Assembly (NCBI GenBank): GCA_017470985.1
Contig: JAFUXA010000014.1
Coordinates: 184,196 to 248,195 of the forward strand
Direction: 5' to 3'
DNA length: 64,000 bases
Source of the DNA: Lachnospiraceae bacterium
Lineage (GTDB): Bacteria > Bacillota > Clostridia > Lachnospirales > Lachnospiraceae
Part shown: positions 27,450 through 37,300 of the stretch, in pieces
Layout: every line of letters begins with the position of its first letter
Position numbering within the stretch: the first letter of the stretch is position 1
Position numbers and translations under genes: made by a program
Notes under the pieces: generated by a model
What the model saw: the letters and a program-made list of their open reading frames with translations, nothing else
What the model was told of the DNA's origin: nothing
Database searches by the model: none

Positions 27450-27495
27450 AATTTCAACTCCTTACATCCCTGTAACAACTACCTTGCATCAACTC

Positions 27496-28239
27496 CTATA
27501 CTTGAGATGCTTCATTTGTATCAGTTCCACTATTATCATTATCGGCATTTTCTGCAGATTCTGTAGATGTATTCCCTGCATTTCCCTGAATTTTCTTAAT
27601 TTCTTCAAGTCTTGCTTCCAACGCCTGTAACTTCTTGTATGCATCCTCATTTAAGAATTGCTTCTGATAAGCAGTCATTCCATCAACCAAAGTTCTTGCT
27701 GCAACTACGCCCTTCTCATCATCAGCTGTAAGATTAGACACATTTGGCAGTTTGTTTACCATAGCGAAAAATGCATCTGTAACAGTAATAGCTTCGAAAT
27801 AAGTATCATCTGCAATACTCTGCAAATCATCAATACTATAAAGCTTATCACCTATAGACAATTTCATATTGCCTTCGTCATCCTTCATTACATAATCAAC
27901 TCTACCAGTTACATAATTGCCTTCACCTGACTCTGAGTTAACAAGCATAATAACATTTTTGCCAACAAGAGAATTCGCTTCAAGAGTTTTCATCTGATCC
28001 TGAACAGCCTGAACCGCTTCAATCTGTGAAAATGATGCCAATTCTGATACATATTCTGTATTACTTGTAGGCTCTAATGGATCCTGGTACTGCATTTCAG
28101 CAACCAAAAGTTGAAGGAACATCTCTTTGTCATATGCATCCTGCTTATTAGCTTTCTGATTCTTGTCGTCTTTAGAAGTTGCTGCTTCTGTTCCATAAGA
28201 TGTAATCTTACCATTTTCTACAGTGGCTTGTATTGGCAT
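27496..28239 (-). CDS. flgD: Flagellar hook capping protein FlgD
   Basis: 247 residues. The N-terminal part contains KEMFLQLLVAEMQYQDPLEP, the strongest FlgD signature, and EYVSELASFSQIEAVQAV. A beta domain follows (about 95-150; VGKNVIMLVNSESGEGNYVTG). The last 80 residues are a helical, Glu/Asn/Thr-rich tail that is longer than usual. FlgD caps the growing hook and is exported. Strong AGGAGG upstream. Confidence 0.94.
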   Translation of the reverse strand: MPIQATVENGKITSYGTEAATSKDDKNQKANKQDAYDKEMFLQLLVAEMQYQDPLEPTSNTEYVSELASFSQIEAVQAVQDQMKTLEANSLVGKNVIMLVNSESGEGNYVTGRVDYVMKDDEGNMKLSIGDKLYSIDDLQSIADDTYFEAITVTDAFFAMVNKLPNVSNLTADDEKGVVAARTLVDGMTAYQKQFLNEDAYKKLQALEARLEEIKKIQGNAGNTSTESAENADNDNSGTDTNEASQV

Positions 28240-28251
28240 ATTGTTCCTCCT

Positions 28252-29778
28252 CTACGCTTCTAAGTTTACTGTGTTACCATTGTCTCGCATAATCTGTGCA
28301 ACCAGCTCTTCTTCCTCTGTCATAAGACCGGATAATTCATCTAAGTTGTTGAGATTAATGCTTCTTGTTCTTGATTTATTATTTTGTTCTGCCTCTTCCT
28401 GCTGTCTATCCTGTTGACCTTCCTCTAGATTTCTCTCAAATTCATGTGTAGCAACTGAGATTTCAACAGATGTCACCTTGGTATTAGTATTGTTCAGCTG
28501 CTCCTTCAAAGCCACCATCTGGCTTTCCAAAGCTTCCTTCACAATCTGATTTTCAGTATAAAGTTTCGCAGTAACATTTCCCTGTTTTTCAGATACTTCC
28601 ATGTAAATTTTTCCAAGACCTTCCGGATTCAATATCATCTCCATAGTCTTTATCTCAGAGGTAATTGTTGTTCTAACCTGAGTTACAATCTGGTCAATCA
28701 TTTCTCTCACATATACTCTCTGTCCATCTGGTAATGTAACCTGTTCAGTTTCAGGTTCATATACCACATTATTTTGAATATCCTGTGATACTGCCGGATT
28801 AAATTCTCGGTCTGTATGAGTCATTTCCTTCTGTGGATTATTTGAATTTGCATTTCCCTGCTGACGATTATCTAATACATCAACATTTTCTGTAACTGTA
28901 TCTTTGATAACAGTCTCCACATTAGTCTCAATTCCAGGCTCTTCAACCTCTTTCTTTGAAATATTCTCTGCTACAGTTACATTTTCCGGCTTGACTGAAA
29001 TCTCAACCTCCTCTAAAATCTCAGGTTTTGATTCTGCCTGAACCTCTTCTCCTGTAGATACATTAATAGCAATTTTGATATCACTATTGTCTGTCTGAGA
29101 ATTTGAAAGAGTAATAACATCTTCCTGTAATACCTGTTCTGGCTCATTTACCAATTCAGAATTCACATCCTGCATCTGTAAAATATTTTTTGCATCGTCT
29201 ACAACATCTGTAATAATATTTACCGGCAAATCAACAGTCCGTACCATATCCTGTGTGAAATCCTTGACTTGATTCAATATATTATTGAAATCTTCATTCA
29301 CAACCAGGCTGATAGAATCCTCTGCTCCAGTTAATTCTGTAACAACATTTGCCAGATTATTCACATCTGTCAAATCAAGAAATGTAAGCCCCAGTTCTTC
29401 CATCACTCTTGCAATATCTTCATCAGATACTTCAAGCTCTTCTTTCAGAAGGCCTTTCACTTCGTCCTCGAACTGCTCTGCAGCTTCAGCCACATCCTTA
29501 ACCTTGCTCTCATCTATCACAACTGTCTGACCGCTCTCGCCTTTGGCAATATCATTTTGAGTGTTCTCCACCTTCACTGATGTTGCTTGAGACTGAATCT
29601 GTGTCATCTTGTTTGATGAAGTTTGAGTATTATATGAAATGCTATTTACACTTTTATTAATACTTTGATTCATCAGATTCAAGAAATTGTTTCCAGAATC
29701 AATCTTCTCAGACTTTGCAGATGATTGAACTATAGGTCCAACCTGTATCGGTAAGCTCGATACATTTGCACTAGTCAT
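28252..29778 (-). CDS. fliK: Flagellar hook-length control protein FliK
   Basis: 508 residues, long and poorly conserved for most of its length (Gln/Asn/Glu/Val-rich), as expected of the molecular ruler. The conserved C-terminal domain (about 365-455: LNPEGLGKIYMEVSEKQG, TAKLYTENQIVKEALESQM, LKEQL, VEISVATHE) interacts with FlhB to switch export specificity. It lies between the MotE-like gene and flgD, the usual place. Confidence 0.93.
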   Translation of the reverse strand: MTSANVSSLPIQVGPIVQSSAKSEKIDSGNNFLNLMNQSINKSVNSISYNTQTSSNKMTQIQSQATSVKVENTQNDIAKGESGQTVVIDESKVKDVAEAAEQFEDEVKGLLKEELEVSDEDIARVMEELGLTFLDLTDVNNLANVVTELTGAEDSISLVVNEDFNNILNQVKDFTQDMVRTVDLPVNIITDVVDDAKNILQMQDVNSELVNEPEQVLQEDVITLSNSQTDNSDIKIAINVSTGEEVQAESKPEILEEVEISVKPENVTVAENISKKEVEEPGIETNVETVIKDTVTENVDVLDNRQQGNANSNNPQKEMTHTDREFNPAVSQDIQNNVVYEPETEQVTLPDGQRVYVREMIDQIVTQVRTTITSEIKTMEMILNPEGLGKIYMEVSEKQGNVTAKLYTENQIVKEALESQMVALKEQLNNTNTKVTSVEISVATHEFERNLEEGQQDRQQEEAEQNNKSRTRSINLNNLDELSGLMTEEEELVAQIMRDNGNTVNLEA

Positions 29779-29841
29779 AGCATCTTCCTCCTTTCTTATG
29801 CAATTATCAATGTGCTCATCCCTTTCGGGAAAATATATATC

Positions 29842-30660
29842 CTAAGGCTCCATAAGTTCAGTAATTCGCGCTGCGAAATTCTGATCCATGGCTCCAAGAA
29901 TATCTGCTCTAGGCTGGGTATCCATTGCCCATAATATCTTGCCAACAAGTCTAGGATTTGCTGTCATTGTGTCAAATATAGCTGCTGCTGCTTCCGGCTC
30001 CATGTTGGCATAAGTCTTTGCATAATCTTCTATATCTTTGGTTGTCTGCTGTTGTTGAAGCACCTGTTTGTATAATGCTGCAGCATTTTCCGCATCTATA
30101 CTCTCATAGTACTCCTTATATGCATTTATATCGGGTGCATCGTCCGAAAAAACAACCTCTTGATAAAATTTTTCTTTTTCTTCATTAAAGGCTGCTTCTT
30201 TTTCTTTATATGCCTGTAGCTCTGCAGCCTGAGTTTCAAGTTCTGCAATATGGGCCTGGTTAGTCTCTGTGGCAGTATTAGCATCAGCCAGTTGTTGTTC
30301 TAACTCTTTAATTCGATTTACAGCTTCATCCATAGTAGCAAACTGATAAGCAGAATCCTCCTCAGCATAATTCTGAGAAGACGGCAAAATCTTATTCACC
30401 ACAGGAACGTCTTTTAATACAGGATATAAGACTGTAGAACCAAAGCCTCCCACATCCATCTTTATAAGCAAGCCTAATATCAAAAGCCATATAGCCACAA
30501 TAATTATGGCCACACCTACAATAAGAAGTTTGCCAACGACTGTTTCTTCTTCCTCTTCGCCGTTTTCTTCAGCTGCTTTTTTCTTTTCTTCTTTTTCTCT
30601 TTTCTTCGCTTCCTTAGCGGCAGCCTTTGCCGCCTTCTTATCCTCTTTCTCTTCAGCCAT
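29842..30660 (-). CDS. MotE/FlbB-like membrane protein with MgtE-N-like C-terminal domain
   Basis: 272 residues. A Lys/Glu/Ala-rich N-terminus (about 1-38) precedes one membrane helix (about 42-68), a coiled coil (about 110-165) and a C-terminal helical domain (about 205-272) with YANMEPEAAAAIFDTM and GKILWAMDTQPRADILGAMD, as in the MgtE N-terminal/MotE family (COG3334). Such proteins sit between fliJ and fliK in Firmicutes and may act as chaperones or scaffolds for motor parts. Start is preceded by a CGGAG that overlaps the fliJ stop. Confidence 0.82.
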   Translation of the reverse strand: MAEEKEDKKAAKAAAKEAKKREKEEKKKAAEENGEEEEETVVGKLLIVGVAIIIVAIWLLILGLLIKMDVGGFGSTVLYPVLKDVPVVNKILPSSQNYAEEDSAYQFATMDEAVNRIKELEQQLADANTATETNQAHIAELETQAAELQAYKEKEAAFNEEKEKFYQEVVFSDDAPDINAYKEYYESIDAENAAALYKQVLQQQQTTKDIEDYAKTYANMEPEAAAAIFDTMTANPRLVGKILWAMDTQPRADILGAMDQNFAARITELMEP

Positions 30661-30666
30661 AATATC

Positions 30667-31131
30667 TTACTCCGAATCTGAATCCTCTTGTTTATTATTA
30701 TGATAAGTATAACTTACCAGTTCATCTGTTATTTTGCTCTCCTCAGCAAGGAGTTCCTGCTTGAATTCCTCAAAAGCTTTCTCCTTGAGATTTTCCTGAG
30801 TCTTGCGCTCCTTTACCGCCTCATTCATTCGAATTCTGGCATTTTCCACATTTCTCTGAGCAGTATGCACAGCAACCATCTGATCCCTAATCATGCTCTT
30901 AATGGAATCAATGGATTTCTTGCAATTATTGATGTCACGAATATTCAATTCCCCTGAAGTCAACTCCTTCAGCCTAGACTCATATCCAGCCTGACGCACA
31001 AGCAAGTCCTGTAACTTCTCCTGCTCCTCCGCCAGTTTCTGATTAGCGATTCCAAAGGCAATCTTTTCCTGACTCTCAAGTTTCTCTTTAATTTCGAGAA
31101 TATTTTGCATCTTATAGATAAATTTCGCCAT
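30667..31131 (-). CDS. fliJ: Flagellar export protein FliJ
   Basis: 154 residues, entirely helical coiled coil beginning MAKFIYKMQNILEIKEKLE, typical for FliJ. It acts as the stalk of the FliHI export ATPase and escorts chaperones. The ATG at 31131 matches family starts; a GTG three codons earlier (31140) overlaps the fliI stop and has a closer GAGG, so it cannot be excluded. Confidence 0.9.
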   Translation of the reverse strand: MAKFIYKMQNILEIKEKLESQEKIAFGIANQKLAEEQEKLQDLLVRQAGYESRLKELTSGELNIRDINNCKKSIDSIKSMIRDQMVAVHTAQRNVENARIRMNEAVKERKTQENLKEKAFEEFKQELLAEESKITDELVSYTYHNNKQEDSDSE

Positions 31132-31136
31132 AATTA

Positions 31137-32450
31137 TCACTCATCCTCAAAGAGATTATTTAACATATCCAAAACATCTTCAAAATCGATTTTCTCATCT
31201 GTCTGTTGCAATAAGAACTCATTCACACTATCAATTTTGGAAATAGCAAAATCTATATTCTTGTTAGAACCAGGTTTGTAAGCACCAATATTTATCAAAT
31301 CCTCTGCCTCATTATAAGTGGCCAGTACATTTTTCAACTGCCCTGCAACCCGCTTATGTTCTTTGGTAGCAATGGCACTCATTACTCTGGAAATACTTGC
31401 CAATACATCAATGGCCGGATAATGATTCTTCTGAGCCAGACTTCTGGATAATACTATATGTCCATCCAAAATACTTCTGGCCGTATCTGTTATTGGTTCA
31501 TTGAAGTCATCACCATCTACAAGAACAGTATACAATCCTGTAATAGATCCCTTATCTGAATTTCCTGCCCTCTCCAGAAGTTTAGGCATTTCAGAATATA
31601 CACTAGGCGGATAACCTCTAGTAACAGGTGGTTCTCCTGCTGCAAGTCCAATCTCTCTTTGAGCCATGGAAAATCGAGTGAGAGAATCCATCATAAGAAG
31701 CACATCTCTGCCTTGATCTCGAAAATATTCCGCAATGGCTGTAGCTGTCTTGGCAGCATTCTTTCTCATTAAGGCCGGCTTATCTGATGTAGCAACAACA
31801 ACAACACTTCTAGCCATACCTTCAGGCCCCAAATCCCTCTCTATGAATTCGCGAACCTCACGACCACGCTCTCCTATAAGAGCAATTACATTGATATCAG
31901 CCTTGGTATTTCTGGCAAACATACCCATAAGAGTACTTTTGCCTACACCTGATCCGGCAAATATTCCAATACGCTGCCCCTTGCCAACTGTAATCAATCC
32001 ATCAACTGCTTTCACTCCAAGAGGAAGCACCTGAGAAATAATCTCCCTGTCCATAGGATCCGGTGGCATGGCATCCGCAGGATATGCACAAGGTAAATCC
32101 AGCAAATCTTCCACATCTGTAGGTCGCCCTATTCCATCCACAGTATGGCCAAGCAGATCATCACCTACAGGAATAGATAAAGGTCGTCCTGTATTTTCTA
32201 CAGTACAACCTATACCAACACCTTCCACTCCTTCAAAAGGAGTCAGAAGAAGACTCTTATCACGGAATCCTACAACCTCAGCCATAACGCGCTTATCCTC
32301 GTCAGGATCCACTATTATTTCACATAAATCATTCAATTTTGCATCCGGTCCCACAGACTCAATGGTCAGACCAACCACCTTGCTGACACGACCTAATCTG
32401 TCAAAATATGTATTGTCAACCAATGACATATACTTACTTGTATCTATCAA
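31137..32450 (-). CDS. fliI: Flagellar export ATPase FliI
   Basis: 437 residues, F1-beta-like ATPase. Walker A GIFAGSGVGKST at 162-173; also VVVATSDKPALMR, VLLMMDSLTRFSMAQREIGLAAGEPP and GSITGLYTVLVDGDDFNEP, all diagnostic of FliI. It powers or gates flagellar export with FliH and FliJ. The start is TTG with a GGGG about seven bases upstream; an internal ATG (Met8, 32429) lacks a ribosome site. Confidence 0.96.
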   Translation of the reverse strand: MIDTSKYMSLVDNTYFDRLGRVSKVVGLTIESVGPDAKLNDLCEIIVDPDEDKRVMAEVVGFRDKSLLLTPFEGVEGVGIGCTVENTGRPLSIPVGDDLLGHTVDGIGRPTDVEDLLDLPCAYPADAMPPDPMDREIISQVLPLGVKAVDGLITVGKGQRIGIFAGSGVGKSTLMGMFARNTKADINVIALIGERGREVREFIERDLGPEGMARSVVVVATSDKPALMRKNAAKTATAIAEYFRDQGRDVLLMMDSLTRFSMAQREIGLAAGEPPVTRGYPPSVYSEMPKLLERAGNSDKGSITGLYTVLVDGDDFNEPITDTARSILDGHIVLSRSLAQKNHYPAIDVLASISRVMSAIATKEHKRVAGQLKNVLATYNEAEDLINIGAYKPGSNKNIDFAISKIDSVNEFLLQQTDEKIDFEDVLDMLNNLFEDE

Positions 32451-32462
32451 TTATGTGCCCCA

Positions 32463-33356
32463 CTAACTCAACGCCTTTATTTCTTTTATAAGATTGCGCA
32501 TCTCTGTATCCATACTACAATCAAATAATCCTCCGTCTGTCTCCACCATACATTGGGAATCATTTAATAGAGGATCTAATACAATATCAAGAGAGACTTC
32601 CTGTCCCACCTTGGTTTGTAATTCATCTTTTTTATTTCGCAGAAATTCCATATTCTGCTCATTTACTCTGATAATAAATGACTTGGAACTGTCTACATTG
32701 GATATAACATTATCCAACAAATGGAAAATAATATCTTTATCATCGCCAAACTCAGCAAGAAAAACCTTTTCTACAACCTGACAGACTGCATCTACAAGTT
32801 CCTTTTCCATATTTTTCTCTTTCTCAGCGATCTCATCCATCATTGCCTGACGCTGTCTTGCTATATCAGCTTCCATCTCGGTCTGCTTCATTATGCTTTC
32901 CTGATAGCCCTTGTCGAAACCAGCCTGATGGCCTTCAGCTTCCGCATGAGACTTCATAGCATTGGCCTGGCTCTCTGCAGCTTCTAAAATATTCTGAGCC
33001 TCAGCATTGGCCTGGGCTAATATTTCCTCAGCTTCCTCTCTGGCCATAGCCACATAATCCTCATCAGGCTCCTCATTCTGAAGCACATCCTCCTGAAAGA
33101 AGTCATCCTCATCTAAATCCTCAGGCAATTCCGGTTCTATGAGATTGCCATCCTCGTCATACTGAGGTTCCATTTCCTGGATTTCACGAAGTCTCTCCTC
33201 ACGCTTTATACGAGCCTGCTCCTTGGCCATTTCCATATTATGCTTCTGAGCTTCCTCTTGAATACGCTCATCAAGCATATCATTGTAATCTAAAACTTTG
33301 GTACCCTCATCCTCATCCTGAGGTATAACCTGAATACCATATACAATATTAGACAA
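32463..33356 (-). CDS. fliH: Flagellar assembly protein FliH
   Basis: 297 residues. Very acidic, helical N-terminal half (with an EEPDEDYVAMAREEAEEIL segment), then an Ala/Gln-rich helix and a C-terminal domain (about 195-297) like FliH/V-ATPase E (VCQVVEKVFLAEF, VETDGGLFDCSMDTEMRNLI). It binds and restrains FliI. The start is TTG, overlapping the fliG stop by eight bases; GGAGGTGA lies eight bases upstream. Longer N-terminus than in Salmonella, common in this group. Confidence 0.9.
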   Translation of the reverse strand: MSNIVYGIQVIPQDEDEGTKVLDYNDMLDERIQEEAQKHNMEMAKEQARIKREERLREIQEMEPQYDEDGNLIEPELPEDLDEDDFFQEDVLQNEEPDEDYVAMAREEAEEILAQANAEAQNILEAAESQANAMKSHAEAEGHQAGFDKGYQESIMKQTEMEADIARQRQAMMDEIAEKEKNMEKELVDAVCQVVEKVFLAEFGDDKDIIFHLLDNVISNVDSSKSFIIRVNEQNMEFLRNKKDELQTKVGQEVSLDIVLDPLLNDSQCMVETDGGLFDCSMDTEMRNLIKEIKALS

Positions 33357-34359
33357 CTAATTCGTCACCTCCACCTCTAGAAATAACGATTTCAGCCTGA
33401 TCCTCAAGTTTTCTAATAACACCAACAATCTTCTGCTGAGCTTCTTCTACATCCTTCATACGTACTGGACCCATGAATTCCATATCCTCTCGAATCATAG
33501 AAGCAAGACGACTTGAAAGATTCTTGAATATAGCAGACTGAACTTCCTCATTGGCGCCCTTAAGAGCAACCTCAAGGTCATTATTATCAACATCGCGGAG
33601 AACTCTCTGAATAGCTCTGTCATCAAGCAACAAGATATCCTCGAATACGAACATCTTCTTGCGAATCTCGTCTGCCAATTCCGGTTCTTCGATTTCCAGA
33701 GATTCCATAATACGCTTCTCTGTTCCACGATCTACAGTATTCAAAATATTTACAATAGCATCTACACCACCAGCGATTGTATAATCCTGGTTGATAAGAG
33801 AAGATAACTTCCTCTCCAACACCCTCTCCACTTCTTTGATAACTTCAGGAGAAGTTCTATCCATCAAAGCAATACGTTTTGCAACATCTGCCTGCATTTC
33901 AGGATTCAACGCACTCAAAATAAGAGATGATTGACCCGGCGCCAGATAAGACAAAATCATAGCAATAGTCTGTGGATGCTCATCCTGTATGAAGTTAAGA
34001 ACCTGAGAAGGCTCTGTCTTTCTAATAAATTCAAATGGTCTAACCTGAAGAGAAGCTGTAAGCTTGGTAATGACACTCTGAGCAGCCTCGTCTCCGAGAG
34101 CCTTCTCCAAGAGTTCCTTGGCATAACCAATACCACCTTCTGCAATATATTGCTGAGCCAGACAGATCTGGTAGAATTCATCAATAACTGCATCTTTTAC
34201 AGCCGGGGATACACTTTGGGTGTTAGCAATTTCCAAAGTCAATTCTTCAATTTCTTCTTCTTTTAAATGTTTAAATATATCAGCTGATTTCTCAGGTCCC
34301 AATGCTATAAGCAAAACGGCTGCCTTCTGAACTCCTGATAATTCTTCGATTTCGCTCAT
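33349..34359 (-). CDS. fliG: Flagellar motor switch protein FliG
   Basis: 336 residues with the three FliG domains. The N domain binds FliF (LSGVQKAAVLLIALGPEKSADI), the middle domain has the EHPQT motif (FIQDEHPQTIAMILSYL), and the C domain has the charged torque ridge (FVFEDILLLDDRAIQRVLRDVD). It transmits torque from MotA to the rotor. Confidence 0.97.
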   Translation of the reverse strand: MSEIEELSGVQKAAVLLIALGPEKSADIFKHLKEEEIEELTLEIANTQSVSPAVKDAVIDEFYQICLAQQYIAEGGIGYAKELLEKALGDEAAQSVITKLTASLQVRPFEFIRKTEPSQVLNFIQDEHPQTIAMILSYLAPGQSSLILSALNPEMQADVAKRIALMDRTSPEVIKEVERVLERKLSSLINQDYTIAGGVDAIVNILNTVDRGTEKRIMESLEIEEPELADEIRKKMFVFEDILLLDDRAIQRVLRDVDNNDLEVALKGANEEVQSAIFKNLSSRLASMIREDMEFMGPVRMKDVEEAQQKIVGVIRKLEDQAEIVISRGGGDELVV

Positions 34360-34362
34360 TTG

Positions 34363-35964
34363 TTAACCCCAATCCTCGTTTAACCAGTTGCGCAGCAGGT
34401 TAGCCACTGCCTCTGGGTTCTCATCAACGAATTTTTCAATAAGGATTCTAGCCTCTGATTTCTCGCTAAATCCAATATCTTCAAGCTGTTCTTCCTGCTT
34501 GGCTTCAAGAAGAGCTTCAACAGAAACCTGTTCTGCAACAACTTCCTCTTCCTTTGTTCCCTGCAAAGTCTTGAGTACAACAAATCCAAGCATAGCCAGA
34601 ATAAGTACAGCTAATACAATCTGCAGAATATCTGTAATACCAATATTTGGTCCCTGAGCATATTCAAACATAGGAATCTGATATGCAACAATAGTAATAT
34701 TTTCCGGAGCAATTCCAGTAGCTTTGGATACAAGATTGATGAAATCTTCATCTACATCTGTTTTTACTCTATCACTATTGGCAGCTACAAACTGATCAAA
34801 AGTCTGATCATCAAGTGTACCATCAGCTTTCAACTTATCCTCATCATATACCACATATGAAGTGGCAACTACAGAAATAGATGAAGTATCATAATCAATT
34901 GTACCTACTTCTTTCTCTGTCTCTGTAATCTTCTGGTCTGGAAGATAATCCTTGGTCATCTCCTTGGATGATGAAGACTGCTGTTCATTATCCTGAAGTA
35001 CATATGTAGTATCATCATCATTGGTATCAGTTCCAGGGACACCGCCCACACCTGATGTAGACTTGGTCTCCTTAGATGTTTCACTGTCCAGATAACCTTC
35101 TGTACGACCTTCGTCAACAGAATAGTCATAATCCTTTTCTGTAACCTTGTCGAAATTCATCTTAAGATTCATTCCAACATCAACATTGTCATATACATCT
35201 GTTCCCAGAAGAACACTCTTTACTTCATTTACAATAACAGCCTGAGCCTTGGCTTTAGCTGACAGATTTGATGAAGCCTGTCCTGCTACTGTGGACTCAT
35301 CTCCACCTGAGAAAAGCACATTGGCAGCACTATCCAAAATCAAAATATTCTTTGGTGTATCATTTCCAAGGCCTGTGGCAACAAATTGAGCAATGCCTGC
35401 AGCCTGATTCTCGTCCAAGTCTTTCTTCAATGTAAGAACAATATTGGCATAAGCATCTTCCTTCTGTGATAGAAGTGTTCCATCATTTTCCGGAAGAGAT
35501 AATGTAACCTTAGCCGAATCAACCTGCTCTATAGTAGCAAGCTCTGAAGCAAATTTATCCTCAAGATAAAGCTTGTACTTCTTCTGCTTATCAGCTTCTG
35601 TTGTAGCAAAACTTCCATTGACAGCATCATCAATAGTATAACCATCTGCTCTAACCTTATTGGTTCCCAATAAAATATTGGCATTGGCATAATCTTCCTG
35701 TTTTACACGATATACCATTCCTGTGTCATCCACTTCATAAGCAATGGATTCACCGTCCAATAAATCCTTTACAGTTGTAGCTTCCTGAGCTGTCTCGCAT
35801 GTAATAAGATTTACCATGTTCGGTCTTGAAACAACATAGCCCAAAATCACAAGAGCTATAATGACAGCAGCCAAAATACTTATCATCAAAGCCTTCTGTC
35901 TGGTATTAAATTTTTTCCACCATTCAATTATTTTATTTAAAATATTTTGAATCTGTTCCGGCAT
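34363..35964 (-). CDS. fliF: Flagellar MS-ring protein FliF
   Basis: 533 residues. Two membrane helices at about 24-46 and 445-465 flank a large external domain with the ring-building motifs. Recognisable stretches are WWKKFNTRQKALM, VKQEDYANANILLG and KYKLYLEDKFASELATIEQVDSAKVTLSLPE. The C-terminal cytoplasmic tail ends in the FliG-binding segment EKFVDENPEAVANLLRNWL. It is the scaffold around which the export gate and C ring assemble. Confidence 0.97.
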   Translation of the reverse strand: MPEQIQNILNKIIEWWKKFNTRQKALMISILAAVIIALVILGYVVSRPNMVNLITCETAQEATTVKDLLDGESIAYEVDDTGMVYRVKQEDYANANILLGTNKVRADGYTIDDAVNGSFATTEADKQKKYKLYLEDKFASELATIEQVDSAKVTLSLPENDGTLLSQKEDAYANIVLTLKKDLDENQAAGIAQFVATGLGNDTPKNILILDSAANVLFSGGDESTVAGQASSNLSAKAKAQAVIVNEVKSVLLGTDVYDNVDVGMNLKMNFDKVTEKDYDYSVDEGRTEGYLDSETSKETKSTSGVGGVPGTDTNDDDTTYVLQDNEQQSSSSKEMTKDYLPDQKITETEKEVGTIDYDTSSISVVATSYVVYDEDKLKADGTLDDQTFDQFVAANSDRVKTDVDEDFINLVSKATGIAPENITIVAYQIPMFEYAQGPNIGITDILQIVLAVLILAMLGFVVLKTLQGTKEEEVVAEQVSVEALLEAKQEEQLEDIGFSEKSEARILIEKFVDENPEAVANLLRNWLNEDWG

Positions 35965-35987
35965 TTCCTATCCCCTATTCATAAATA

Positions 35988-36290
35988 TTACATCTGCATA
36001 TTCATTATATTATTGTAACTCTCAAGGAATTTATCTCTGACAGCCACAGTATATTGCAAAGCCAAATTAGCTTTCTGTTCAGCTATAAGTAAATCATGTA
36101 CATTGTCTGACTCGCCAAGTGCAAAGGATATTTCCTGGGCATTGGCTTCATTCTGCAATGTGTTGGTATCGCTTACCAGTTTCATAGCTGAATTCAAAAC
36201 GGAATCAAACCCCTCGTTATTGTTTTTACCAGTCACAGGAGTGGTCATTCCACTGCTTTTGTATAAACTATCAATAGCTGATATATCCAT
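35988..36290 (-). CDS. fliE: Flagellar hook-basal body protein FliE
   Basis: About 100 residues. The typical ending (LLIAEQKANLALQYTVAVRDKFLESYNNIMNMQM) identifies FliE, the adaptor between MS ring and rod and an early export substrate. Start MDISAIDSLYK has GGAGG five bases upstream; that site lies within an alternative longer frame starting at 36302. Confidence 0.94.
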   Translation of the reverse strand: MDISAIDSLYKSSGMTTPVTGKNNNEGFDSVLNSAMKLVSDTNTLQNEANAQEISFALGESDNVHDLLIAEQKANLALQYTVAVRDKFLESYNNIMNMQM

Positions 36291-36322
36291 ATTAGCCTCC
36301 ATTTATATAATTATGATATAAA

Positions 36323-36763
36323 TTATTGTCCAATCTGTAAGCCAGCCTGAACCATGCTCTTCATTGAATTAAAAGCTGTAACATTAGCCTCATAAGCACG
36401 GCTGGAATCAATCAGGTTAGTCATCTCTGTAACTGTATTAACATTTGGATAACTCACATATCCATTTTCATCAGCATCAGGATGACTAGGATCATATGTC
36501 ATAATAAAATCTGTCTCTGTATCTTCTGAAACCCTGGTAACCTTCACACCATTTCCATCGAAAGTCTTGGCTCCTTCTAAAACTTCCTTGAAAGAAGGCG
36601 ATTTGGTCTTCTCCTCAAAAGTTACAATCTTACGTCTGTAAGGAGTTCCATCCTCAGTTCGGGTTGTATTAACATTGGCAATATTTTCAGCAATTGTATC
36701 CATTCTAAAACGCTGAGCAGTCATTCCTGAAGCAGCTATATCAAATGATTGAAATAATCCCAT
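36323..36763 (-). CDS. flgC: Flagellar proximal rod protein FlgC
   Basis: 146 residues, with the rod signature FDIAASGMTAQRFRMDTIAENIANVNTTR near the N-terminus and the C-terminal VNTVTEMTNLIDSSRAYEANVTAFNSMK. Rod protein in the order flgB-flgC-fliE. Confidence 0.96.
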   Translation of the reverse strand: MGLFQSFDIAASGMTAQRFRMDTIAENIANVNTTRTEDGTPYRRKIVTFEEKTKSPSFKEVLEGAKTFDGNGVKVTRVSEDTETDFIMTYDPSHPDADENGYVSYPNVNTVTEMTNLIDSSRAYEANVTAFNSMKSMVQAGLQIGQ

Positions 36764-36779
36764 AAATATTCACCTCCGT

Positions 36780-37169
36780 TTATTTAATAACTGATCTGAA
36801 TCTGTCAAATTCTCTTGATACTGCGCTTGTAAGAGTCTGATATCTCAATTGCTCAGATGCAACTTCCACATTTTCAGTATCAATATCTACATTATTGCCA
36901 TCCAATCTATACGAATATGAACCATAATCTGTATAGATAGTTGGATCTAATTTCTGCAATGCAACATTTTTCACTGCATCATCAAGACCTTTGTATTTGG
37001 TATTGCGCAATTCGCTCTCCAATACACTTTGAAATTCTACATCCTGACGCTTGTATCCAGGTGTGTCCACATTGGCCACATTATTGGCCAAAGCACTCTC
37101 TCTAAGCCAACTGGCATCAGCAGCTTTGCCAAGTACATCCACATAGCTAAATGCATTTGAATTTAACAT
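36780..37169 (-). CDS. flgB: Flagellar proximal rod protein FlgB
   Basis: 129 residues. The NNVANVDTPGYKRQDVEF motif and the C-terminal EQLRYQTLTSAVSREFDRFRSVIK identify FlgB. First gene of the flagellar operon, with AAAGGAGG just upstream of the ATG and a promoter about 43 bases before it. Family ending and length are normal. Confidence 0.96.
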   Translation of the reverse strand: MLNSNAFSYVDVLGKAADASWLRESALANNVANVDTPGYKRQDVEFQSVLESELRNTKYKGLDDAVKNVALQKLDPTIYTDYGSYSYRLDGNNVDIDTENVEVASEQLRYQTLTSAVSREFDRFRSVIK

Positions 37170-37211
37170 AGGCTTCCTCCTTTAGGCATACTATTAGCCC
37201 AATCTTATTTT

Positions 37212-37239
37212 ATTATAATGTATATTCACAAAAACACAA
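37212..37239 (-). promoter_or_regulatory. Promoter of the flagellar operon (sigma-A type)
   Basis: TTGTGT (rc of 37234-37239) and a perfect TATAAT (rc of 37212-37217) with 16 bases between, on the minus strand. The -35 box lies inside the inverted repeat AAAACAC-AA-GTGTTTT (37231-37246), a likely operator position. A housekeeping-type promoter fits an operon that encodes its own late sigma factor. Confidence 0.6.
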
Positions 37240-37300
37240 GTGTTTTCACACTATATTGTGTGTTTTTTGTTTTCCAAAACACAAGGTTTAGTTTTTTAGC

